From an uncultured Prevotellaceae bacterium (GTDB taxonomy: Bacteria > Bacteroidota > Bacteroidia > Bacteroidales > Bacteroidaceae), in assembly GCA_902775475.1 (NCBI GenBank), contig CACYME010000008.1, positions 201,513 through 265,512 of the forward strand: 64,000 bases of DNA, written 5' to 3'. Shown in pieces: positions 1 to 8,648 of the stretch. Both the position numbers and the translations under genes were made by a program. The notes beneath the pieces were generated by a model, which was not told the origin of the DNA, made no database searches, and was given only the letters and a program-made list of their open reading frames with translations. Position 1 is the stretch's first letter; each line of letters begins with the position of its first letter.

Positions 1-1
1 A

Positions 2-3000
2 GCAGCCAATGCTGCGCAAGGTGCAGCCCAGGGAGCGGCAAATGCGGCACAAGGAGCAGCCAGTGCGGCGCAAGGTGCAGCGCAGAATGCGGCCAGTGCA
101 GCACAAGGAGCAGCAAACGCAGCACAAGGAGCAGCGCAGAATGCGGCCAGCGCAGCACAGGGCATGGCCAGCGATGCTGCCGCATCGTTGCAAGGAGCCG
201 CCAACGGATTACAAGATGCCGTCGGACAAGCTGCAGCTCAAGCACAGCAGATGGGTGCTAACGCCATGGATGCCGCTTCGAATGTCATGGGTTCTGCCCC
301 TGTTTCTATAGAAGGTGCTGACCAACAAGTGAACGCAGCCATCAATGAAGCAAAGGCACAAGCCGAGGCCACCATGGCTCAGGCCAAAGCTCAAACTGAC
401 CAAATTCTGGCTGACGCTACTCAGCAAGTCAGCGAACTCAAAGCCCAGGCTGAGCAGCAAATAGCGGAAGCCGCCAGCAGTGCACAATCGCAACTCACCG
501 ACGTCGCCGGACAAGCACAGGCTACAGCACAAGGAGCATTCGACACAGTTCAATCGCAGGTGCAGGACACCCTCTCCAACGTCACCAACGTGGTAGAAAA
601 CGCCGGAGAAGGTGCCAAGGAAATGGCGCAGAACGCCATCGATCAGGCAGGAGAACAAATCAGCAGCAAGATTTCCGAGGTACAAGACACTGCCAGCAAT
701 GCCTTCGACCAGGGCATGCAACAGGCAGGCGATGTAGCCAGCCAAGTGCAGAACAGCGCGGAGGCAGCTGCTGATGAAATGGCTCAAAAGGCCGAGCAGA
801 TAAAAGCCGAGTTGGACGCGAAAGCCAACGAAATCATCGAGCAAGCCCAGGCTCAGGCACAAGCCACTTTGGAGGCCGCCCAAGCCCAGGTAAACCAGAT
901 GCTCGACGAGGCCAGCCAGACGGTGGACGCCGCCAAGCAAGAGGCCAGCCAGGCATGGAACGATGCCAAGCAGGAGGTCAGCCAGACCGTAGACGCCGCC
1001 AAGCAAGAGGCCAGCCAGGCATGGAACGATGCCAAACAGGAAGTCAGTCAGACCGTAGAGAACGCCAAAGCAGAAGCCAAGCAAGCATACGACAGCGCTG
1101 TGCAGCAGGCACAGAAGACGTTCGACGCTGCCAAGCAGGAGGCCAGCCAGACCGTGGATGCCGCCAAGCAGGAGGCCAGCCAGGCATGGAACGATGCCAA
1201 ACAGGAAGTCAGTCAGACCGTAGAGAACGCCAAAGCAGAAGCCAAACAAGCATACGACAGCGCTGTGCAGCAGGCACAGCAGACGTTCGACGCTGCCAAG
1301 CAAGAAGCACAGAAAACCCTCGATGCTGCCAAGCATGAGGCTCAGCAAGCCTGGGACAGCGCCAAGCAGCAGGCACAGCAGACCCTTGACTCGGCAAAGC
1401 AGGAGGCTCAGCAGGCCTGGGACAGCGCCAAGCAGCAGGCACAGCAGACCTACGATCAGGTGGTAAACGAGGCCAAGCAGACACTCGACTCGGCTAAGCA
1501 ACAGGCACAGCAGGCTTTCGACAGCGCTAAACAGCAGGCACAGCAAGCCTGGGACAGCGCCAAGCAGCAGGCACAGCAGCTCTACGACCAGGCATCGCAG
1601 GCTTACAACGATGCCATGAAGAAGGCCAAAGAGGCCTACGACTCGGCAATGGCAAAGGCCCGCGAGACGCTCGACGCCGCCAAGCAGAAGGCTGAAGAGG
1701 CTTACAACAATATCAAGCAGAAGGCACAAGAAACCTTTGACGCTGCCAAGCAAAAGGCCGAAGAGGTCTACAACGCTGCCAAGGAAAAGGCGGAGGAGGT
1801 GTACAACACCGTCGTGGACAAGGCCAAGGAAGCCTACAACGCCGCCAAGGAGAAGGCAGAGGAGGTGTACAATGCCGTGGTGGACAAGGCCAAGGAAACC
1901 TACAACGCCGCCAAGGAGGAAGCTCAAAAGACCTACGAGGCAGCCAAGAAGGAAATCAGCGACACCTACAACGCTGCAAAAGACGAAGTCAAGGACACCT
2001 ACTACGCTGCAAAAGATGAGGTTGTCAGCACTTACAATGCTGCCAAGGATGAAGTCAAGGGCACCTACTATGCAGCTAAGGACGAAATCAAAGACACCTA
2101 CTACGCTGCCAAAGACGAGGTTGTCAATACCTACAATGCCGCTAAGGACGAGGTCAAGAACGCCTATAACGCCGTCAAGGAAGAGGTTCAGAAGACTTTC
2201 AACGAGGCCAAGGAGGCTGTGAAGGAAGCCTACAACAACCTGAAGGAGGAGGTGCAGAACGTCAAGCAGGCCATCACCGATGCCGTCAACGACGTGAAGG
2301 AGAAGGCCAAGGAGGCATACAACGAGATCAAGGAGAAGGGAAAGGAACTGCTCAACCAGGGCAAGGAAGCCATCAACAATGCCATCGACTCGTTGAAGAA
2401 CACCGTATCGAACACCCTCGATGCCCTCTCCAACAAGCTGAAAGACGCTGGAAAAGAACTGGCCAACGCCGCCAAGGACATCGCCAGCAGCTTCACTGAC
2501 GCCCTCACCGGCGGTGTCGATGCCCTGAAAGGAAAGGCTGGCGACCTGGCCAACGCCGCAGCGTCGGCCCTCGGCGGACTATCACCCATGCCCAGCGCCA
2601 TCAGCGACAACGACGCCTTCCACGGCAAGGTGGTCATCAACAACAAGAAATATGGCGTCGTGGAGTGCAGCTACGACTTCAGCCAGGCCTGCGACAGCAC
2701 CGGCAAGCCCGCTGCACGTCCTCGCGGTGGACGCATCACGTTCACCATGCCCTCGCAGAGCGACGACGACGTATTCTTCTACAACTGGATGTTCGAGAAG
2801 ACGCTCGTCTACGACGGCTTCCTGAAGTTCGTCGTGTGGGCCAAGCAGAACAAGCGGTGCTTCAAGACCGTCAACTTCAAGAACGCCTATTGCGTGGGAC
2901 TGCGTGACTATTTCAACGACAGCGATTCGAAGCTGATGTACACCACCATCACCTTAGCAGCCGAGGTCATCACTGTCGGCGTGAATGAGATTGCCACCTT

Positions 3001-3019
3001 CGACAACAAATGGACTTAA
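2..3019 (+). CDS. tssD: T6SS tube protein Hcp/TssD with a giant N-terminal repeat extension (5' partial)
   Basis: The frame is open to the left edge, so the start lies outside; an ATG at 164 is internal. 1005 residues are visible. The last ~130 (from about nt 2625) look like a Bacteroidetes Hcp/TssD domain: a strand start near VVINNKKYG, then YDFSQACDSTGKP, RGGRITFT, FKNAYCVGL and a final DNKWT. Hcp stacks as rings to form the T6SS inner tube and can carry cargo. Everything before it is Ala/Gln/Lys-rich: first AAQGAAN-type units, then long 11-residue repeats such as AKQEASQTVDA and AKEKAEEVYNA that predict amphipathic helix. A usual Hcp is ~130-170 residues, so this is an extended Hcp with the extra part on the N-terminal side. 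vgrG starts 3 nt after the stop. The Hcp call is firm; the role of the extension (cargo, spacer or toxin) is unknown. Confidence 0.8.
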   Translation, partial: AANAAQGAAQGAANAAQGAASAAQGAAQNAASAAQGAANAAQGAAQNAASAAQGMASDAAASLQGAANGLQDAVGQAAAQAQQMGANAMDAASNVMGSAPVSIEGADQQVNAAINEAKAQAEATMAQAKAQTDQILADATQQVSELKAQAEQQIAEAASSAQSQLTDVAGQAQATAQGAFDTVQSQVQDTLSNVTNVVENAGEGAKEMAQNAIDQAGEQISSKISEVQDTASNAFDQGMQQAGDVASQVQNSAEAAADEMAQKAEQIKAELDAKANEIIEQAQAQAQATLEAAQAQVNQMLDEASQTVDAAKQEASQAWNDAKQEVSQTVDAAKQEASQAWNDAKQEVSQTVENAKAEAKQAYDSAVQQAQKTFDAAKQEASQTVDAAKQEASQAWNDAKQEVSQTVENAKAEAKQAYDSAVQQAQQTFDAAKQEAQKTLDAAKHEAQQAWDSAKQQAQQTLDSAKQEAQQAWDSAKQQAQQTYDQVVNEAKQTLDSAKQQAQQAFDSAKQQAQQAWDSAKQQAQQLYDQASQAYNDAMKKAKEAYDSAMAKARETLDAAKQKAEEAYNNIKQKAQETFDAAKQKAEEVYNAAKEKAEEVYNTVVDKAKEAYNAAKEKAEEVYNAVVDKAKETYNAAKEEAQKTYEAAKKEISDTYNAAKDEVKDTYYAAKDEVVSTYNAAKDEVKGTYYAAKDEIKDTYYAAKDEVVNTYNAAKDEVKNAYNAVKEEVQKTFNEAKEAVKEAYNNLKEEVQNVKQAITDAVNDVKEKAKEAYNEIKEKGKELLNQGKEAINNAIDSLKNTVSNTLDALSNKLKDAGKELANAAKDIASSFTDALTGGVDALKGKAGDLANAAASALGGLSPMPSAISDNDAFHGKVVINNKKYGVVECSYDFSQACDSTGKPAARPRGGRITFTMPSQSDDDVFFYNWMFEKTLVYDGFLKFVVWAKQNKRCFKTVNFKNAYCVGLRDYFNDSDSKLMYTTITLAAEVITVGVNEIATFDNKWT
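926..1300 (+). repeat. Near-identical direct repeats inside the extended-Hcp gene
   Basis: Units coding for AKQEASQAWND and neighbours recur almost identically at about 932, 998 and 1163. A longer block (AKAEAKQAYDSAVQQAQ) starting near 1066 returns near 1231, a shift of about 165 nt. All shifts are multiples of 33 nt (11 codons), so unequal recombination would change protein length without breaking the frame. Confidence 0.75.
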
Positions 3020-3022
3020 GCC

Positions 3023-5218
3023 ATGTCAATATCGGTAAACAACATTAAGGTCAGCATCGCCGGTGTAGACTCGAATGGTTTCAAGATCGACATCGACGGG
3101 GCGAAGTTCCGCCTCGATGATTTCAAGCTGACGCAGAAGCTGCTTTCACCCTGCCTGCTGTCGTTCACGCTGCGCAAGGACCCCGAGGAGGACATCAGCG
3201 AGATTCAGTTCTCTGCCTGTGCCAGCATCATCGGAAAGGACGTGGCGCTCACCCTGCAGACCGAGGAGATGGAGAAACAACTGCAGGGAGGCGACGGCAA
3301 CGGCGGCAAGACCGCCGACCTCGACTTCGAGGGCTTCATCGTCTCGGCCAATGCCTCACGCGTAGAGAGCGAGTACGTCATCATGGTGAACGCGATGAGC
3401 AAGGATGCAGCCATGATGAACAGTCCACACTGCCGTGTCTACAACGAACAGACGCTCGACATGATTGTGCTCTACACTGTGCGACATAGCGATCTGGGCG
3501 TGGGTGGCTCGTGCAAGATGGAAGACACCATCTTCTACACCACCCAGTACAACGAGAGCGACTATGAGTTCCTGCAGCGTCAGGCCATGCGCTACGGCGA
3601 GTGGATGTTCAACAATGGAAAGCGTTTCTTCTTCGGCAAGCTCGACGACCAGGAGATAGAGGACATACAGCTGAAATATCCCAGTATCGACATTGCCGAC
3701 TACAGTGTGAGCCTGCGAACCACCCACATTGGATATAATCAGGTGGCGTTGGCATACAACGAGATTAGCCACGGGGCAACTTACCACGGTTGGGACCAGG
3801 AGGACACCGGCAACAAGCTCAATGATGCCGTCTTCAAAGCCTCCAAGGAGAACTACCCCTTCACCACCAACATGATTATTCCCGGCAATAGTATTGAAAC
3901 CGACGATCAGGCCGAGGCAAGCAAGCTCGATGAGACCGTACACTCCCACTACACCCGCGTGGTGAAGCAGGGGCAACGTGCCAACATGCTCGTCTACGAG
4001 GGAACCACTTTCTGTTCGAAGATGAAGATAGGCACCCGCCTCACTATCCTCGACAACTACATCAGCGGTACCGCCACTGAAAAGAGCGAAGTGCAGCAGG
4101 AGCAGATACTCATCACTGAAGTCACCCACACCTTCGGGGTCGATGATGAATACAAGAACCATTTCCAGGGCATCACTGCCAAGATTGACTATCCACCCTA
4201 CTTCAATCCTTACGTCTACCCCCGCTGCGACCATCCCGTAAGGGCCCATGTGGTGGAGACCGACGACCCCAAGCACTGGGGCCGTGTCAAGGTGCGCTTC
4301 CCCTGGCAACAAAAGGAATACAAGGACGGCGACCCCGACGGCATGACGCCTTGGATACGCGTTGCGCAGCCCTACGTTGGTTCCGACAGCTATCAATTCG
4401 GTACGCACCTCATCCCTGAGAAGTTTTCTGAGGTGATGGTCGGCTTTGAAGAGGGCAATTTCGAACGTCCCTATGTCTGCAACGCTTTGTTCTCGGCCTG
4501 CCACCCTGTCCTCGGCGATTGGAACCCAGGCAACAACAACGTAAAAGCCATACGCACCGCTAGCGGCCATACCATCGAGATTCACGATACTGAAAGCGGT
4601 GAGAACTGGGGCGACGGCGGCTTCATCAAGGTCTACGACGACAAGAAGCAGGTCTATGAACTGCTCCTCAGCACTGATGGCAAAGTTATCCGGCTCAGGT
4701 CGAAGGGCAACATTGAACTTTTCGCCGACAAAGACATCAAGATGGAGGCCGGCAACGACATCAAGATGGAGGCTAAGCACGACATGCTCATCGACGTACG
4801 TAACGACATGAGCACTGAAGTCAGCAAGAATTGGTCTACTTGGGTTGGAGAGGATGCATATATGGACGTCATCGGAGAACTGACACAGATATCCAGCGAC
4901 AACATGACCATCATGACGGAAAAGGAAATGGTATTTGCTTCAAAAGAAGATATGACTATTTCCACAGAAAAGAAGCAGTATGTCAACGTAAAGGAAGACC
5001 AAATAATCAAAGTGGAGAAAGACAGCAAGACGTCTGCCAACAACTTCGGTGTGCAAGCCACGCAGGCTGTAAAGATCAAGGGCATGAACAGCAGTTATCT
5101 GTCAGACCAGAAAGCTAAGATGCAGGGCTTGAACGTGGAAGTGAACGCCAGCGCTTCGGCAAAAATTGCCGCCTCGGCAAGCCTCGACCTCAATGCCCCT
5201 ATCATCAAGGAGAGTTAA
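3023..5218 (+). CDS. vgrG: T6SS spike protein VgrG (TssI)
   Basis: 731 residues, usual VgrG length. The N-terminal half resembles the gp27-like head (LTQKLLSPCLLSFTLRKD, then the FLQRQAMRYGEWMF stretch). A gp5-like OB region follows (HPVRAHVVETDDPKHWGRVKVRFPWQ, here shortened in spirit to its core WGRVKVRFPW; then MTPWIRVAQPYVG). The C-terminal third is a regular stretch of short repeats such as DIKMEAGN and DIKMEAKHDM, expected to form the beta-prism needle. VgrG trimers sit on the Hcp tube and are tipped by a PAAR-type protein. It lies 3 nt after the Hcp gene and 12 nt before the next gene, so one transcript is likely. Start chosen at the ATG just after the Hcp stop. Confidence 0.93.
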   Translation: MSISVNNIKVSIAGVDSNGFKIDIDGAKFRLDDFKLTQKLLSPCLLSFTLRKDPEEDISEIQFSACASIIGKDVALTLQTEEMEKQLQGGDGNGGKTADLDFEGFIVSANASRVESEYVIMVNAMSKDAAMMNSPHCRVYNEQTLDMIVLYTVRHSDLGVGGSCKMEDTIFYTTQYNESDYEFLQRQAMRYGEWMFNNGKRFFFGKLDDQEIEDIQLKYPSIDIADYSVSLRTTHIGYNQVALAYNEISHGATYHGWDQEDTGNKLNDAVFKASKENYPFTTNMIIPGNSIETDDQAEASKLDETVHSHYTRVVKQGQRANMLVYEGTTFCSKMKIGTRLTILDNYISGTATEKSEVQQEQILITEVTHTFGVDDEYKNHFQGITAKIDYPPYFNPYVYPRCDHPVRAHVVETDDPKHWGRVKVRFPWQQKEYKDGDPDGMTPWIRVAQPYVGSDSYQFGTHLIPEKFSEVMVGFEEGNFERPYVCNALFSACHPVLGDWNPGNNNVKAIRTASGHTIEIHDTESGENWGDGGFIKVYDDKKQVYELLLSTDGKVIRLRSKGNIELFADKDIKMEAGNDIKMEAKHDMLIDVRNDMSTEVSKNWSTWVGEDAYMDVIGELTQISSDNMTIMTEKEMVFASKEDMTISTEKKQYVNVKEDQIIKVEKDSKTSANNFGVQATQAVKIKGMNSSYLSDQKAKMQGLNVEVNASASAKIAASASLDLNAPIIKES

Positions 5219-5230
5219 TCCACCACAGAC

Positions 5231-6277
5231 ATGGCCAACAACTGGGACGACGAATTCTCCTCTTTCGACTTCGACCTCAGCAAGCCCTCCAAGCCTGCCG
5301 ACACGGACGAAATGTCTACTGCCGTCAAGGACACATCCTCTAATTTCGAGAATTTCGACTCGCCAGTAGCTACTGACGTACCCACAGAGAGTGAAGAAAT
5401 TCCAAAAGTTGTCGTCAACTCAGAACCCACTGCCGACACAGAGTCCATCCCCCCCCCCGCTGAGGAAGAGGACGGCATAGACATGGATACTGGCTTTGCG
5501 GAAGCAGATGAGAAATGGCACAAGTCAGAGGAAAGGCTGAAAGAGCAGAAAGAACGCAACCCCTTCAGATCAAACGAGCCTAAGCTCCAAGACCCCATGG
5601 AGCCGGCCATGAAACTGATTGAGACTGCAGAACAGTTAGATCAGCGTGCTGAGGCCGTCGAAGCGATGATGAAACAAGTGGAACAAGCGGTAGAGAATGG
5701 CGGACAGCCCCCCAAGGGCACAAGGAGTGCCCTGCGCCGTATGGACGACTATGTGCTGGTGATGCGTGCTGCAAAGACTATTGTGGAAACACTCAGCAAG
5801 ACAGCACGCCAAGAGGTGTTTGAAACACTGAAAAACAGCCGTTTCCTCTCTGTCTTTAATCAGATAAAAAGAGACGGCAAGCGCAAAGACGCGAAGATGA
5901 AAGCCACCATCGGCGAGATAGAGACGGCACTTGGCAACGGTGACCATGAGGAAGCTAACGCTATCGCCCGTCTGCTGAAACAGCAGGCCATGCACATGCA
6001 GGATAACGCCAGCGAACTGGCTGTGGCACTATGCGAAGCTACCTCAAACTACCCCGAGGAGGACGGGCAGTTGGCTCTCTTCAGCATGATTGCCGACGAA
6101 GGCGATGCCGACAGCATGGCCTGCATCGACCATGCCATGCGGCTTACAGGACAGGTAGTGGTGCCCGTAGATGAGGCCAAGGCGATGCTGGAGGCACGAG
6201 CCAATGGCGACCAGCAGACCATCGACGACATCCTCGACCGTGTAATCACTCGTTTGGTAGAAGACGAAAAACTATAA
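5231..6277 (+). CDS. Unknown T6SS-cassette protein with acidic disordered N-terminus
   Basis: 348 residues; family not recognised. Residues 1-110 are acidic and low in complexity (many D, E, S, P), probably disordered. Residues 115-348 are mostly predicted helix (AMKLIETAEQLDQRAEAVEA and following). There is no signal peptide or membrane segment. It sits between vgrG and a PAAR-like gene with 12-nt and 6-nt gaps, a place where T6SS loading factors or chaperones are often found; that role is inference from position only. A run of ten C bases (5449-5458) lies inside the reading frame at the IPPPA stretch, about 75 codons in, so slippage could switch the protein off. Confidence 0.6.
   Translation: MANNWDDEFSSFDFDLSKPSKPADTDEMSTAVKDTSSNFENFDSPVATDVPTESEEIPKVVVNSEPTADTESIPPPAEEEDGIDMDTGFAEADEKWHKSEERLKEQKERNPFRSNEPKLQDPMEPAMKLIETAEQLDQRAEAVEAMMKQVEQAVENGGQPPKGTRSALRRMDDYVLVMRAAKTIVETLSKTARQEVFETLKNSRFLSVFNQIKRDGKRKDAKMKATIGEIETALGNGDHEEANAIARLLKQQAMHMQDNASELAVALCEATSNYPEEDGQLALFSMIADEGDADSMACIDHAMRLTGQVVVPVDEAKAMLEARANGDQQTIDDILDRVITRLVEDEKL
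5449..5458 (+). repeat. C10 homopolymer inside a coding region
   Basis: Ten consecutive C bases encode part of ATC-CCC-CCC-CCC. A change of one or two bases would shift the frame of the 348-residue protein and truncate it. Tracts of this kind act as phase-variable switches in many host-associated bacteria; it may equally be a sequencing-error spot. Confidence 0.7.
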
Positions 6278-6283
6278 GACGCA

Positions 6284-7966
6284 ATGGGAGACAGCTACGT
6301 CACTTTGGGAGCGATGATGACATGTACCTTTGGCATGGCACCATCATCACTTGTTGTGTTACCTGCACGCACTAAAATGCTCTCCAACGTTCCGCGTGCC
6401 AACATCATGGACTATGCTCCAATGGTAAACATCATGCCTTTTGGCATGTGCAACACACTCAGTAATCCCACCGTAGCATCAGCCACGGCGGCTGCCATGG
6501 GTGTGCTCACCCCCATGCCCTGCATCCCTGCCATCACCGCGCCTTGGATGCCAGGCAACCCACAATGCCTCATTCAGGGCCAGCCCGCGCTGACACGAAA
6601 TAGCCAGTGCATCTGCATGTGGGGCGGAGTCATCAAGTTCACCACCGATGGTCAGATGCCCGGGGTGCCCCCCGTCATCACCCCTGACGTGTCTGTGGAC
6701 GTCACCATCACGCCTCCCCTCACTCCCATCCAGAGACAGCAGATGGAGCCATGGGAGCAGCAACAGTACGACAGGGAGCTGGCTACAGCAAAGCATGCCG
6801 GAGCCAACGATTTGGCCATCTCTGCCGACCTCGACCACATGGCCGAGAAATACGAAGTTTCAGGCGACACAGCAAAAGCTGCCAAAGCCCGAGAAGCAAG
6901 CCAGGCCTACCGCGAGAGTGCCGCCAAGAAGCAGTCGGATGCCATCGCACGACTGAACAACAAATACTTACCTGGCAACGACAAGAATGTCAACACGGCA
7001 ACTGAACAGAAAGCACCATCCAAGCAAGAACTGCAAGAAATCTACAAGCAATCGACCGACGACCAGTCAAAACAAGACAGAGAGATAGAGGACCTCGACA
7101 AGCAATTGGAAAAAAACAGTGAGGAGTTCGGCAAAAACGACAAAAAACTGAAGGAAGCCAACCAGAAACTTACTGAGGCTGCTACGCCCTACCAAGAGGC
7201 ACAAAAAGAACGACAGGCAGCCACAGAAAAGCGCGAACAAGCAGACAAAGAGCTAAACGCAGCACGCCAAAGGGAAGAAATGGCCAACAATGGCGGCTCT
7301 GAATTTGCCAAGCAATACGCAAAGGAACAACGCAAACAAGCCGAGGCCAACGCTCGTCAGGCTGCCAAGGAAGAGGAAACCGCCAAAGCTAAGGAAGCCA
7401 AGGCAGAGAAGAAATTGGACACAGCAAGAAAAGAACAGCAGGCAGCAGCAGATAAATGGCGTGGAAGCCTCGACCAATACAACGACCTCAGCAAGCAAAA
7501 GGAGACTGCCGAAAAAAAGAGGGACGAAAGCACCAGGAGAGCACAGGCCGCCCAGACAGCCCTCAACGCTCAAGAGGAGATGGAGAAGCACGATGAGGCC
7601 GTGAGCAAACACCGTGAGAACGTGGATGCTACGAAGGAGAAACGCCTTCAAATGGATGATTATTCCCAGCAACAGAAAAAAGCGCAGGCTGAGGCTGACG
7701 CTTGGGAAAACCTCGGTGTTAATGCCTATATAAATAGCGGCAGCAACATGGGCGATAAGTTCTTTGCAAACGCTGACAAATACAAAGAGCAAGCCAACCA
7801 AGCCGGAAAGAAGAAGGAAGAGGCAAGGAAAGAATGGGAACACTCGAAAGAAAACTTGAAGCAGACATACCAGGACGCTTATAGCGAAGATGCACTCTTC
7901 GACGCTTACACAGCCAAGGTCGACTACGACAAGTCGATGGCAGAACTGAACAAAGGAACCCAATAA
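6284..7966 (+). CDS. PAAR-like DUF4280 spike-tip protein with coiled-coil tail
   Basis: 560 residues. Residues 1-125 match the DUF4280 (PAAR-like) pattern: MGDSYVTLGAMMTCTFGMAP, then PFGMCNTLSNP, PCIPAITAPW and LTRNSQCICMWGGVI, with several Cys and regularly placed Gly/Pro turns. Such proteins sharpen the VgrG tip and carry effectors. Residues 180-560 are a long charged coiled coil rich in Lys, Glu, Ala and Gln; no toxin domain is recognisable. It follows the previous gene by 6 nt and precedes the next by 12 nt. Start: the ATG leading directly into the domain. The tail may be an adaptor for the proteins encoded next to it (inference). Confidence 0.85.
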   Translation: MGDSYVTLGAMMTCTFGMAPSSLVVLPARTKMLSNVPRANIMDYAPMVNIMPFGMCNTLSNPTVASATAAAMGVLTPMPCIPAITAPWMPGNPQCLIQGQPALTRNSQCICMWGGVIKFTTDGQMPGVPPVITPDVSVDVTITPPLTPIQRQQMEPWEQQQYDRELATAKHAGANDLAISADLDHMAEKYEVSGDTAKAAKAREASQAYRESAAKKQSDAIARLNNKYLPGNDKNVNTATEQKAPSKQELQEIYKQSTDDQSKQDREIEDLDKQLEKNSEEFGKNDKKLKEANQKLTEAATPYQEAQKERQAATEKREQADKELNAARQREEMANNGGSEFAKQYAKEQRKQAEANARQAAKEEETAKAKEAKAEKKLDTARKEQQAAADKWRGSLDQYNDLSKQKETAEKKRDESTRRAQAAQTALNAQEEMEKHDEAVSKHRENVDATKEKRLQMDDYSQQQKKAQAEADAWENLGVNAYINSGSNMGDKFFANADKYKEQANQAGKKKEEARKEWEHSKENLKQTYQDAYSEDALFDAYTAKVDYDKSMAELNKGTQ

Positions 7967-7978
7967 TTCACATCTACC

Positions 7979-8617
7979 ATGACAACAACAGGATCAAGTG
8001 CACCCAGCAACGAGTCAGGACAAAATGACAGAGAGGAAGAAAGGAAGAAAGATGACAAGCCTTCTAAGGAAGTATATATCAGCATTTACTTCTCTGTCGT
8101 TTCTTATGATTTACTGAACTCCTACGAGTCGACCAAATACACTCATAATGGTACAAAATATGAATCTATATGGAAAATCTATCCAAGCAAGGCAGTCTTT
8201 AAGAAAGGTTCATTCGACAAGGATAAAATAGAGAAGTCTATCTTCATTGACTGCAGCGATTTGATAGTAAACTTCAGCACAGGCGAAGTGGACGATGACG
8301 AGGGGCTGATGGAGCTAATGGACAGCGCTATGGTGGAGATTCACTATGCAATAATGACTTATGCCTATCAGAAGAATGTCAAGTTGCATATCATTATTGG
8401 CTCTGATGTGGAATGCCAAGACTTGGGCTATGCAATGAACTTCGTTTGTGACAAAAGTTTATCAGAAAAAATTAAAGACCATTCCTTTTTTTCATTCGTC
8501 AAGTCAAAATACGCATCATTCTTCAAAAGATACGAGAACAAGGGGTGGACTATTTCTGTGGACTCATGCTGTATTTACGAGTTCAAGATAGTTCATGTAC
8601 CTTTAGTGGTAGCATGA
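7979..8617 (+). CDS. Unknown protein of the T6SS cargo cassette
   Basis: 212 residues; not recognised. Residues 1-35 are polar and charged (REEERKKDDKPSKE) and probably flexible, followed by an alternating strand/helix pattern (VYISIYFSVVSYDLL, KLHIIIGSDVE) and a C-terminal strand region with a CC pair. No signal peptide. Base composition turns AT-rich here compared with vgrG and the baseplate genes, as expected for exchangeable T6SS cargo. It could be an effector, an immunity protein or an adaptor; the sequence does not decide. Confidence 0.55.
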   Translation: MTTTGSSAPSNESGQNDREEERKKDDKPSKEVYISIYFSVVSYDLLNSYESTKYTHNGTKYESIWKIYPSKAVFKKGSFDKDKIEKSIFIDCSDLIVNFSTGEVDDDEGLMELMDSAMVEIHYAIMTYAYQKNVKLHIIIGSDVECQDLGYAMNFVCDKSLSEKIKDHSFFSFVKSKYASFFKRYENKGWTISVDSCCIYEFKIVHVPLVVA

Positions 8618-8648
8618 TTGTTTTTAATAACAACTTAAAAGAATAATT

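Noticed and set aside
164-166. ATG at 164 as the start of the extended Hcp
   Set aside because: The same frame is open to base 2 and encodes the same AAQGAAN repeats, so the true start lies upstream of the window.
209-1927. Long open frame on the minus strand opposite the Hcp repeats
   Set aside because: Shadow of the Ala/Lys/Gln repeat coding; the plus frame continues into a clear Hcp domain.
3356-4780. 474-codon open frame on the minus strand inside vgrG
   Set aside because: Lies fully opposite a well-recognised gene and has no family features.
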